Of a stretch of DNA of 7,771 nucleotides, positions 1 through 7,634 are shown one piece after another. The DNA comes from an uncultured Ignavibacteria bacterium (GTDB taxonomy: Bacteria; Bacteroidota; Ignavibacteria; Kapaibacteriales; UBA961): contig CALMMI010000045.1 of the NCBI GenBank assembly GCA_937868245.1, positions 1 through 7,771 on the forward strand. The letters are read 5' to 3'. The notes under the pieces are model-generated. The model was given only the letters and a program-made list of their open reading frames with translations. It had not been told where the DNA came from and did no database searches. The position numbers and the translations under genes were made by a program. Every line of letters begins with the position of its first letter. Within the stretch, counting starts at the first letter, position 1.

Positions 1-1
1 A

Positions 2-538
2 GTTGGGGCGCACCTTGAACATTGGGGTATCGAAGCAAGTAAGATTCATGAATTCGATTGGTGGGATACACTTGCAATTACACCTGATATTCAATTGACA
101 GCCACACCTGCCCGGCATTTTTCGGGTAGGCGGCTGACTAACCGCAACCAAACATTATGGTCATCGTTTGTTCTTTCTACTCCGAATCATCGTATATTTA
201 TCGGTGGAGATTCAGGATATGGTGAGCATTTTAAGAAAATTGGCGAGAAGTTCGGACCCTTTGACCTAGTGATTATGGAAACAGGACAATATAATGTGCA
301 ATGGGCAAATATTCATTCAATGCCCGAAGAAGCAGTGCAAGCCAGCGTTGACTTACAGGCAAAAGTAATGCTACCTGTACATTGGGGGAAGTTCACTCTT
401 GCTCTCCACCCCTGGACTGAACCGATTGAGCGTGTACTTACTAAAGCAAAGGAACTTGGAGTAACTGTTACGACTCCGCTTATTGGGGAACTGCTTGTTT
501 TGGATGGAGTGTATCCTACTTCCCGTTGGTGGGTTTAA
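2..538 (+). CDS. MBL-fold metallo-hydrolase, NAPE-PLD/RomA type (5' truncated)
   Basis: This is the C-terminal 178 residues of a zinc-dependent metallo-beta-lactamase-fold hydrolase; the reading frame is open from base 2, so the start lies outside the window. A TTG at 95 is internal and not a believable start, because coding sequence of the same family continues upstream of it. Family hallmarks are visible: TPARHFSGR (metal-ligand-type His at fragment residue 39), GGDSGYG (bridging-Asp position, residue 70), an IHSMPEEAV segment (His 105) and LPVHWGKF (final ligand His 127). These correspond to the His/Asp ligands of N-acyl-phosphatidylethanolamine phospholipase D. The usual N-terminal HxHxDH motif would be in the missing part. 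Bacterial homologues are about 340-390 residues, so roughly half is absent. The substrate cannot be deduced; in bacteria these proteins are mostly uncharacterised and probably cytoplasmic. The gene ends in TAA, 159 bases before the next gene. Confidence 0.9.
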   Translation, partial: VGAHLEHWGIEASKIHEFDWWDTLAITPDIQLTATPARHFSGRRLTNRNQTLWSSFVLSTPNHRIFIGGDSGYGEHFKKIGEKFGPFDLVIMETGQYNVQWANIHSMPEEAVQASVDLQAKVMLPVHWGKFTLALHPWTEPIERVLTKAKELGVTVTTPLIGELLVLDGVYPTSRWWV

Positions 539-697
539 TAGATTCCAATAGTGTTACAAGTAATTTACGAGATTAATGCAAAATATAGATAATCATAACG
601 AGGTTCGATAAAAGCAAAAAGTAACATAGTACTGATACTTATCTTCAATTTTTCATTAAATTCATGTCTTTCTAAATATTAGCTGATACATCAAACA

Positions 698-1342
698 ATG
701 CCCCGCAAACCCAAACCAAGAGAACGAACAAACGAAACACTTCTGCTGATGGCGTATGGCGCAGAAGAAATGGAAACGGTAATAATTATCGATATTCTGA
801 GGCGTGCAGGAGTCTCTGTACGGGTAGCAGGAGAAAACGAGATTGTTACTTGTTCGCGCGGTGTGAAAATTATTCCTGATGTCTTATTCGATGATGTACT
901 CGAAGATGAGTATTTCGATGCCATTATCATCCCTGGTGGTTCGGAAGCAGTAGAGTCGCTTGCAGCGCATCCGCATATCGAAAAGCTCCTCCATATTCAG
1001 CAGAAACGTAATGGGATAATTGCTGCAATTTGCGCTGCACCCACGTTAATAGCTCATTTTGGACTGGCAAAGCACAGTACTGCACTTACAAGCCACCCAA
1101 GTGTAGAAAGACTTCTAACTAAATTTGTATATCTACAGGATTCAGTGGTTATTGATCGCAATATTATTACTTCACGTGGGGCGGGAACTGCAATTGAATT
1201 TGCTCTGACATTAGTGGAAATATTAGCCGACAGTGAAACGAAAGATAGAATTGCAACAGATATTGTTTATACTAGTCCTAAAAATGCTGAGGTGGCAGTA
1301 GAAAACAGTAACGAAGAGACTGACGAAAACCTACCTGTCTAA
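698..1342 (+). CDS. DJ-1/PfpI family protein (DJ-1/YajL-like)
   Basis: This 214-residue protein aligns from memory with human DJ-1 over its whole core. GAEEMETV holds the conserved Glu (E26, equivalent to DJ-1 E18), AAICAAP is the nucleophile elbow with C112 (equivalent to C106), and LTSHP gives H133 (equivalent to H126). The segment CSRGV carries C52, matching C53 of DJ-1, and TSRGAGTAIEFAL matches the TSRGPGTSFEFAL region. The family consists of cytoplasmic proteins linked to oxidative stress and to chaperone, glyoxalase or deglycase activity; the exact activity is debated and cannot be settled here. Two departures from the usual ~185-190 residues are a basic N-terminal extension (about residues 1-13, rich in Lys/Arg/Pro) and an acidic C-terminal tail (about 192-214). 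ATG at 698 is preferred: the only upstream in-frame ATG (664) meets a stop at once, and the Met at residue 18 lies inside the first beta strand. No Shine-Dalgarno sequence is visible. Its last 12 bases overlap the convergent FN3 gene. Confidence 0.93.
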   Translation: MPRKPKPRERTNETLLLMAYGAEEMETVIIIDILRRAGVSVRVAGENEIVTCSRGVKIIPDVLFDDVLEDEYFDAIIIPGGSEAVESLAAHPHIEKLLHIQQKRNGIIAAICAAPTLIAHFGLAKHSTALTSHPSVERLLTKFVYLQDSVVIDRNIITSRGAGTAIEFALTLVEILADSETKDRIATDIVYTSPKNAEVAVENSNEETDENLPV

Positions 1343-3313
1343 CGTACACATTTTTACTTCCGACGGCTCACTCCAGTTGCCGTATTGATTTCTGATTCTA
1401 AGGCGGTAATAATATTGGTCGTTATCGCGGGCTGAAAGATCAATGAACCGGGAAACGGATGTATCAAGCAAAGGACTCACCTGTACAAACCGTTTGTTAT
1501 CACGGCTGCGCTCTACAGCCAGTTCAAATTGAGTTTGGGGTTTACCGCCCCAACTCCATGTAACTGTAATCCCACCCGAACTGATTGTCAATGAATCAAT
1601 ATGCGGCGCAACAGGATGACGTGTATCATAGCTGCGTCCTGCAATACGGGCTGATGGTGTTGAATAGTTCATTGCACTGTCCATCGAAACCACTTCGTAA
1701 AAATACAGAATTCCGGGCGAGGCACTCGAATCGTGGAAGAAGGCGCTGGTTGGCGGCAATAATTCACGATTAAGAGTTACAGGTGTGAAGAGAGTATCAT
1801 CAGTACGGTTAATCCAATAGCCCATAAGGTCTTTGTCGTAATTTGCCTGCCACTCGAGTGTAATCAGGCGGTCTCCGTTTTTAATGGAACTGATTGCCGG
1901 AGCAGGAGGTGCGATAATATCCGGTATTTTACCAAGAGTAGCTTCTGTCCAATTACTTCTATTTCCGTGTAAATCCACTGATCGTAGCCGATACCAAAAA
2001 GCTGTTTTTCCTGAAGATGCCGGAACTGAATCTGCAAAAGATGAATCAATAACTACTCCTGTTATCAACGAATATTCGCCTTTTGCCTTTAAACTGCGTC
2101 CTATTTCATACCCCTCAATATCAATTGCCCGGCTGTGTGACCACGAAAGCATAATTCGCCCTTTTTCTCCTTGAGCTACAAAAAACTGTGGGGCATCGGG
2201 CGGCATATTATCCGGTACAGGTACAGAATGCTCGAACGAACGTTCGCTCTCATTACCTGCACTGTCGATTGAGGTAAGCGAGTAGGCAACAGTTGGTGAT
2301 GGAATAGCTCTCGGACGGTCTGTATATTGTTTAACTTTTTCAGGGATTTGCTTGTCGGTCAGTCGAACAGGTGGTACTCGGGGCAACCCACGATATACAT
2401 GGAAACCTCGAACCCGTTTATCTGCTGATGCAACCCACGAAACAAGTACGCTATCGGTAGCTGCAAGAGCCGTTATTACACTTGGAGGCATCAGCGGGGC
2501 AGTTGCATTGGGTACAAGCTGCACAGGTTTACTACGCTCGCTTTCACGTCCAAAAACAGTGTATCCGGTAATACAATACTCATACTGTTTACCGTTAATA
2601 AGATTATCATCTTCAAATAAATACGATGCAGGATAACCTTCGTCAAAAAATAAAGCAAGGATCGGACGGTTCACTGCTCGAAATGCACCATTTACTTCAT
2701 CACGTCTATATACTTTCCAGCCGGCAATCCCCTTCGAGGAACTTCCTTCAATTTTCCATGATAACCGTGCCCCGCTATTCGTCGGTTTAGCGGTAAGTTG
2801 CTCGGGAGAAGTAAATGTTTGAGGAGCGGACGGTAGAAAATTTTCAACCGTGGCAATCGACTCGTTACCTATTGCAATTGAATAATCATAGTTATTAGCA
2901 ATTTTGGCTGATGTATCTTCATACTGCAATCCTAAAGAAGGGAAAAAGATATTTGGTTTGGAAAATAGCAATAAACGAAGAGTAAGTGCAAGGGAAACTT
3001 TTTCGGAAGTAGAACTACCCGGGTTATTAAGAATACTTAGGAGCCTGGAAAGAGTGTCGCGTTCTGAAATATTTGACATTGATTCAATCGAAGGCTTAAT
3101 GGTGGCTATCGGTTGGAATTGCACAAGAGAGCCATGTTTTTTACGGAGAACGGTAAATCCTTCTTTTGGCAATGGATTATCGTTGGGGAATGTCCAACGC
3201 AACAGTACGTTTCCATCAGTAGATTCAATCCACAGACGGGGCTTTAGAAGCGTTTGGGAAAATGTCGCCGAAACGCTTGCAAAAAATATCAATGCCAAAA
3301 AGGATAGGCGCAT
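1331..3313 (-). CDS. Secreted multidomain fibronectin type III protein
   Basis: This 660-residue protein begins with a signal peptide (hydrophobic residues 4-17, cleavage likely around ATFS|Q at 19/20). The rest reads as about six FN3-like modules: roughly 24-157, 162-267, 273-366, 371-461, 468-557 and 567-656. Each has the B-strand Trp (W40, W186, W293, W391, W488, W586) and a later F-strand Tyr (for example Y144, Y344, Y441, Y539, Y636). Modules 3-5 carry the canonical bacterial 'S-x-D-x-x-G-N-x-S' ending (SIDSAGNES, SVDLHGNRS and the weaker SMDSAMNYS). Module 1 has a probable helical insert at 74-138. FN3 modules act as spacers or binding modules in extracellular proteins; no catalytic domain is present, so a structural or adhesive role is inferred. 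There is no recognisable type IX sorting domain at the C-terminus and no transmembrane anchor. The ATG at 3313 lies 17 bases after the upstream gene's stop, without a Shine-Dalgarno sequence, so the two genes are very likely co-transcribed. Confidence 0.9.
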   Translation of the reverse strand: MRLSFLALIFFASVSATFSQTLLKPRLWIESTDGNVLLRWTFPNDNPLPKEGFTVLRKKHGSLVQFQPIATIKPSIESMSNISERDTLSRLLSILNNPGSSTSEKVSLALTLRLLLFSKPNIFFPSLGLQYEDTSAKIANNYDYSIAIGNESIATVENFLPSAPQTFTSPEQLTAKPTNSGARLSWKIEGSSSKGIAGWKVYRRDEVNGAFRAVNRPILALFFDEGYPASYLFEDDNLINGKQYEYCITGYTVFGRESERSKPVQLVPNATAPLMPPSVITALAATDSVLVSWVASADKRVRGFHVYRGLPRVPPVRLTDKQIPEKVKQYTDRPRAIPSPTVAYSLTSIDSAGNESERSFEHSVPVPDNMPPDAPQFFVAQGEKGRIMLSWSHSRAIDIEGYEIGRSLKAKGEYSLITGVVIDSSFADSVPASSGKTAFWYRLRSVDLHGNRSNWTEATLGKIPDIIAPPAPAISSIKNGDRLITLEWQANYDKDLMGYWINRTDDTLFTPVTLNRELLPPTSAFFHDSSASPGILYFYEVVSMDSAMNYSTPSARIAGRSYDTRHPVAPHIDSLTISSGGITVTWSWGGKPQTQFELAVERSRDNKRFVQVSPLLDTSVSRFIDLSARDNDQYYYRLRIRNQYGNWSEPSEVKMCTLDR

Positions 3314-3330
3314 TGTTAATTGCTAAACAT

Positions 3331-6300
3331 TTAGGGACATGCCATACTGCCGAAGGCAGCACAGTTGTTAGTTATATCTACTTCGAAAAACTGATTTGAT
3401 GTTGGAATGATTGAAACACTTGCTCCGGTAGTCTCCACAGAATTAAGGTCGGTTAGAGCCGTCAATTCATACGAGGAATTGAAAGTAAGTGCTGATGAAA
3501 GCTCAAATGTCTTTTTTATAGTATTTAGAGTATCTCCTGAACCGGAACGTTTTTTTATTATAAATGTCACATCGAATTTTGTACCTTGGGCTACAATGCT
3601 CCTTGCCAAATTACGAATGAAGCAAGCTCGGTTTTTATCAAAATACACTTCGATATTCATTGGAATTGATGCAGAGTTCTGACCAACTTTTTTTGAAATA
3701 TCTTCGCAGGTCTGAACTGCTGAACTGCCTTTTTCTTTATGCCATTCACTACCCAAACAGCTTGCATGTACAAATCCTTCGGGTGATTTTTCTTCCGCTT
3801 TATCTGCAAATCCATCAAGATTTATTGAATTTTGAGAATCACCTACACGAACTGAAATTTCGCGTACTCTAAAACTATGTTCTATTGCAACCGATGCTTT
3901 TGTATGGGCTTGAACCGAAAGAGCCGATTTTTCTCCCAGTGTAGAAAAATTATCTAACCATACTTTTGCGGTATTTGTTTGGTCTGTAGCACCCCAAAAA
4001 TTCATTGTTGCTGAGGTTGAGCCGAGAGCATAGGAAAATTTAGTGCAGAAGGGAGCAAGCATCTCAACTGACCCGTATGAATTGGAAGCAATTGATTGAA
4101 CTGCAAATTTCCCGTTTGTACGAACAGTGGAGGAGATGTTTTTTGTGAATTCAATTGTTTGAGGAGTAATGCGAAGTGTTGCATTGTCGAGTTCGGGTAC
4201 TATAGACCCTGAAATTTCGTTGCCTTTTTCACTGTTTCCGCTTTCGGCAGGAATATCTAGTATTGTCCAGCGTTTAGAAAGTCCGCCAAGTAGAATTTGA
4301 GATTCGGAAGAGGTAAAATCGGCATGAATTTCAGAATTTTCGAAGGTAGTGCCTAAGAATGAGGTATGTCCAGAACCCGATAAAGAAATAGTTTTTTGTT
4401 CACCTGCAGCTGTAGAGATTTGTCCTGTAACTTTACCACGGGATAAACCGAGAGCAGGCAAAACAGCAAAGTCGCCACTTAACGACATAATTGAACCGAA
4501 TGAACCGTTTGTGCTTTCTAAACGTGCGGAAGCGGCATATCGGTAAAGATGATGATTGCTCGAAGTAAACAAAAGTCCTGCATTCAATTGAAGCGGAGAG
4601 TTGTCCTTCGGTTGTATTGTCGGGATGGAGATTGCGCCGTAGTTCAAATCGATATTAACCGCGCTAGAATCAAATCCTGCAAGGCGAACATTCCACCCGA
4701 TTCCAATTACACCTCCTAAAAGATGACATTCGGGAACTAAGCGAATGCCTTCGGCGCGTAAATCTCCGCCCTGAGCATACCAATAGAGAGAAGAGGATTT
4801 TTCTGATGAGGAATTACTCGCGCTTTGTGAAATTCCTGCAAGGGCAAAATCCATAGGCAATTGAAAATCCGACAAGGCATGGATTGTTGCCGATAATTTA
4901 CCTGTAATCCCTTGAATGTTTTGCGCTGAAGAAACTGTTCCCCAGCGAATATTTCCATTAAAAGAAACGGTGTTCCCTACTTTTAATGAAACAGGAGTTT
5001 CTTCGCTTGTTATTTCTAAAGGGCTTCCCTCAATTATACGTAAGTGTTTAACTTCCAATCCGCTGAGTCCGCTTATTTCAGGAAGCATAGTTGTTCCGCT
5101 GAAACCGCACCACCATTTCCCGTTTTCAAATCCAAAACCTGCTTCTTTAGCAAGAAACGGAACTGAAGTGATAGAAAGAGTAGGGAGCAGTTGCAATGAA
5201 ACAAAAGTAGTGTTGTCAAGGAGTTTACCCTGAGAAATATAGAACTTTACAGGAAACAGTGCAGACCCAACCGGATTCTCTACAGGAGTGGAAAGTGCAA
5301 CTTGCGCCCATTCCAATGAGCCTTCACCTGATGAAGTTTCGGTAATCGACCCGTTTTGTAAACGCACTAAGGCTGTTTGTCCAAAAGGAAGATCCAATGC
5401 TTTATTGTTCGTAATAGTTGTATGCCATTTCCAGTTTGCATCTGCATTCAGAGATACTTTAAGAGAGTCGAGACCAGTCCATTCTTTAGGATGTGAAGCA
5501 GGGAACACGAGTGTACCCTCGGCAGAAAGCTGTTGCACCGCGCTTTGGCACAGGTCGAGTGAAAGGGAATCCAAAAGGATTGAAAAACCGCCGTACTTGA
5601 GTGTTTTGCTCTTACCGTCATGTCCCTTTACGCTGAGTTTCAACTCATTTGAAATCGGCTCCAATAGTAAATTTTGGGATTCAAAGGAAAACTCTCCGCT
5701 TGGCATCAGGAGTGTTACTGTTGCACTTGGAATAATCATCCCGCGCCACAATGGATTTGACCAACTCGGACTGTATAGGCACGATGATGATGGAGTAATA
5801 GCCGGATAATTTGCCTCTGATGATAAATCAAGCAATAACGTTTCCGTGGATAGGGTAAGGGGCAGGGAGCCGATACGTACATCACGCATTTTCACGGGAA
5901 GTGAAATTAGTAAATTGTCGCTGCTTATACGGTCAATTGGCAAACGGAAACGCCCTGAAACTGTTTGGCTGTTCGATTGCAAACAAGGAATTTTAGCTTC
6001 TCCTGCAAGGAATGCTTTAAGTGAAGGTTCGGTAAATTGCAAAGCAATCCCGATAGAAAGCGTATCGTACTGTATATCGAGGCATGAACCGAACCCGACA
6101 TCACCTCCGCTTTGGCGCAAGGAAATTGGCAATGCCGATTGCTTTACTGCATTTGGGGCAAATTCAATCCCGGTAAATGGAACGCGGGATGTTCCGTTAC
6201 CAATCAATGCTGCCGACCAGTTAATATCAACCCATCCATTAACTTTTGCATTCTCAAGTGTCCACTCAAGAGCAGTTCCCGTCCATTTTACTGCAGCGAA

Positions 6301-7512
6301 AGTAAATGTTTTAGGTGTTACAAGTTCCGATGTTATGCTGCCAACATTTGTAGCTACAAATTCATTTTGTTTACGGTCAACACTAATTCCGGAGAATCGA
6401 ACAGGAATAGAATCGTTGAAAATGGCTACATAAATCTTACCTGTCCCGCTTAATGAACATTCCCCAACACAGAGTTGCGGGGAATCAAGAGTAAGCCAAA
6501 ACTCACCTACATGGATTCTTTTGATACTGTTTGCTCTCGAGCTCCCACCGTTTGAATTGGTTGAATCAGTGCTGTTTACTTTACCGACACTTGGTGTCCC
6601 GTGTCCGGTTCCATTTCCTGCAAACGAGGTATCTGTGGAGGAATCATCATTGTTATTACCCTGCTTCTTGGTAAAGCTAAATGTGAATATCTCACTTTTC
6701 CCGTCGTTCCGTGTAGCGGGTTGGTTACGTTCATCAATAGCCTGCACTTGCCATGCAAAGCCAACAGCCAGTGGGTAATACGAGAAAGGCAAACCGTCCT
6801 GTCCGTATCGTAGTGAAGTTGCATTAGTAATTTTTTCGTACATCACAGGATTGTAATCAATGGCAAAGCGTTGGCTTTGTCCTTTGAAAACCGGGGTTAC
6901 ACGGAGTTTATAACGAACAATTGTACCTGCGGTTTGTACACCTGTCCAAACGAATATAGGCATCTGATCCACTTTAAGAACCGATTTGTCTTCAGGCAAA
7001 ATCAGTGATGGAGGGTCTCCAATAACAACATTGAATAAACGACAAATCCCTTCAGTAGAGCCGGTAGAGCCAAGTTCATTGCCTTCACCGTCGAACAGCC
7101 TTACACAAAATTCGTAACTCCCTTCGGGAATACTGTTGGTGGCTGAAACTACTTTTTGGAGATTGGGGTCAACCTTTGTTGCGTTTTCAGAGATAATATC
7201 CCCGCCGAAACGCGGAGTTACCGAAAAACCTGCTGGAATTGTAAAACGGGGGATAAACGGACTGTCGTCCAACGACTGAGCAATAATATGACTTGTGCCA
7301 AACTCTTTGATTACATAAGAAATACGGGCGTTCCGGAATTCCTTGCTGCCTGCTGGGTTAGTGATAACCACCTGAAATAATGAACGGTCGCGCTGCCATT
7401 CGGATATTTTGGCGGGCATTGGTGAGCGTGTTACAACGGTAATTCCTACTTGTGCTTGGGCATAGGAAAAACTGAGTAATAGAGCTATAAAAAGAATAAA
7501 AAAACGATTCAT
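3331..7512 (-). CDS. Large secreted beta-rich protein with TANFOR-like N-terminal region
   Basis: The protein has 1393 residues. A clear signal peptide (1-20, cleavage AQA|Q) is followed by a region at 21-280 resembling the N-terminus of Bacteroidota TANFOR-domain proteins: IPEGSYEFCVRLFD at 128-141, a paired Cys (C136/C157), then PPSLILP (167-173), PIFVWTG (185-191), FAWQVQAID (252-260) and SEIFTFSF (273-280). This assignment is from memory of the family. Residues 282-332 are a Ser/Thr/Asn/Gly-rich linker. Residues 333-1275 are beta-rich and unassigned, with short segments of similar flavour such as IPVRFSGISV (369-378) and LWRGMIIPSATVTL (588-601). Residues 1276-1393 look like a final beta domain ending near two Cys (1384, 1392). 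There are 16 Cys in all, compatible with disulfides outside the cytoplasm. I see no catalytic motif, transmembrane helix or type IX sorting domain. ATG at 7512 is chosen; an adjoining in-frame TTG at 7515 is less likely. It is the first gene of the pair with the FN3 protein; a surface structural or adhesion role is inferred. Confidence 0.82.
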   Translation of the reverse strand: MNRFFILFIALLLSFSYAQAQVGITVVTRSPMPAKISEWQRDRSLFQVVITNPAGSKEFRNARISYVIKEFGTSHIIAQSLDDSPFIPRFTIPAGFSVTPRFGGDIISENATKVDPNLQKVVSATNSIPEGSYEFCVRLFDGEGNELGSTGSTEGICRLFNVVIGDPPSLILPEDKSVLKVDQMPIFVWTGVQTAGTIVRYKLRVTPVFKGQSQRFAIDYNPVMYEKITNATSLRYGQDGLPFSYYPLAVGFAWQVQAIDERNQPATRNDGKSEIFTFSFTKKQGNNNDDSSTDTSFAGNGTGHGTPSVGKVNSTDSTNSNGGSSRANSIKRIHVGEFWLTLDSPQLCVGECSLSGTGKIYVAIFNDSIPVRFSGISVDRKQNEFVATNVGSITSELVTPKTFTFAAVKWTGTALEWTLENAKVNGWVDINWSAALIGNGTSRVPFTGIEFAPNAVKQSALPISLRQSGGDVGFGSCLDIQYDTLSIGIALQFTEPSLKAFLAGEAKIPCLQSNSQTVSGRFRLPIDRISSDNLLISLPVKMRDVRIGSLPLTLSTETLLLDLSSEANYPAITPSSSCLYSPSWSNPLWRGMIIPSATVTLLMPSGEFSFESQNLLLEPISNELKLSVKGHDGKSKTLKYGGFSILLDSLSLDLCQSAVQQLSAEGTLVFPASHPKEWTGLDSLKVSLNADANWKWHTTITNNKALDLPFGQTALVRLQNGSITETSSGEGSLEWAQVALSTPVENPVGSALFPVKFYISQGKLLDNTTFVSLQLLPTLSITSVPFLAKEAGFGFENGKWWCGFSGTTMLPEISGLSGLEVKHLRIIEGSPLEITSEETPVSLKVGNTVSFNGNIRWGTVSSAQNIQGITGKLSATIHALSDFQLPMDFALAGISQSASNSSSEKSSSLYWYAQGGDLRAEGIRLVPECHLLGGVIGIGWNVRLAGFDSSAVNIDLNYGAISIPTIQPKDNSPLQLNAGLLFTSSNHHLYRYAASARLESTNGSFGSIMSLSGDFAVLPALGLSRGKVTGQISTAAGEQKTISLSGSGHTSFLGTTFENSEIHADFTSSESQILLGGLSKRWTILDIPAESGNSEKGNEISGSIVPELDNATLRITPQTIEFTKNISSTVRTNGKFAVQSIASNSYGSVEMLAPFCTKFSYALGSTSATMNFWGATDQTNTAKVWLDNFSTLGEKSALSVQAHTKASVAIEHSFRVREISVRVGDSQNSINLDGFADKAEEKSPEGFVHASCLGSEWHKEKGSSAVQTCEDISKKVGQNSASIPMNIEVYFDKNRACFIRNLARSIVAQGTKFDVTFIIKKRSGSGDTLNTIKKTFELSSALTFNSSYELTALTDLNSVETTGASVSIIPTSNQFFEVDITNNCAAFGSMACP
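6517..6669 (-). other. Low-complexity Ser/Thr/Asn/Gly linker within the large secreted protein
   Basis: Codons 282-332 of the 1393-residue protein encode mostly Gly, Asn, Ser, Thr and Asp, with no hydrophobic core pattern. They separate the conserved N-terminal region from the long unassigned beta-rich part. It is most simply a flexible spacer between domains. No exact DNA tandem repeat was seen in it. Confidence 0.8.
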
Positions 7513-7549
7513 CAAATTTTCAAAGGAATTGAGTAAGCTTTATTAGTAG

Positions 7550-7556
7550 CAAAGTA
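7550..7556 (-). promoter_or_regulatory. Candidate promoter -7 element for the secreted-protein operon
   Basis: Read on the - strand this is TACTTTG, close to the Bacteroidota -7 consensus TAnnTTTG but one base short. It lies 37 bases upstream of the ATG at 7512, which would give a leader of roughly 30 bases. I found no TTG at the expected -33 spacing, so the call rests on the -7 element and position alone. Confidence 0.35.
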
Positions 7557-7577
7557 CAAAATTTTGTGGTAATTACC
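7556..7577. promoter_or_regulatory. Two abutting perfect palindromes upstream of the secreted-protein operon
   Basis: ACAAAATTTTGT (7556-7567) is followed with no gap by GGTAATTACC (7568-7577); each is a perfect palindrome (12 and 10 bases). They sit immediately upstream of, and share one base with, the candidate -7 element of the - strand operon, so they fall where a regulator could act on that promoter. AT-rich palindromes can occur by chance, and no regulator is identifiable. Confidence 0.35.
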
Positions 7578-7634
7578 GCATAATTGCACTATTACTTTTA
7601 TCTAAACTCGGTCATGCTTCAAAAAGTTCCTTCG

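Noticed and set aside
95..97. TTG as the start of the MBL-fold gene
   Set aside because: The same frame stays open to the window edge and encodes family-like sequence upstream, so the gene is truncated by the window and does not start here.
539..697. Promoter or terminator between the MBL and DJ-1 genes
   Set aside because: The best promoter-like string (TATCTTCA at 640-647) departs from the consensus at two positions and has no partner -33 element. No stable hairpin with a T-run was found.
1331..3313. Recent tandem duplication producing the FN3 modules
   Set aside because: The modules share only fold-level motifs. Their amino-acid sequences are strongly diverged and no repeated DNA stretch was seen.
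2904..3326. Open + strand frame of 140 codons opposite the start of the FN3 gene
   Set aside because: The FN3 protein on the other strand has a clear signal peptide and module pattern here; the antisense translation looks random.
5288..5809. Open + strand frame of 173 codons opposite the large secreted-protein gene
   Set aside because: It is antisense to a long gene with a signal peptide and consistent beta-protein composition. Its own translation has no domain-like pattern.
5846..6433. Open + strand frame of 195 codons, also antisense to the large gene
   Set aside because: Same reason: no recognisable protein features, and it lies wholly within the coding sequence of the opposite strand.
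7513..7515. TTG as the start of the large secreted protein
   Set aside because: It adds a single residue directly before an ATG at 7512-7510 that begins a normal signal peptide; ATG is the simpler choice.
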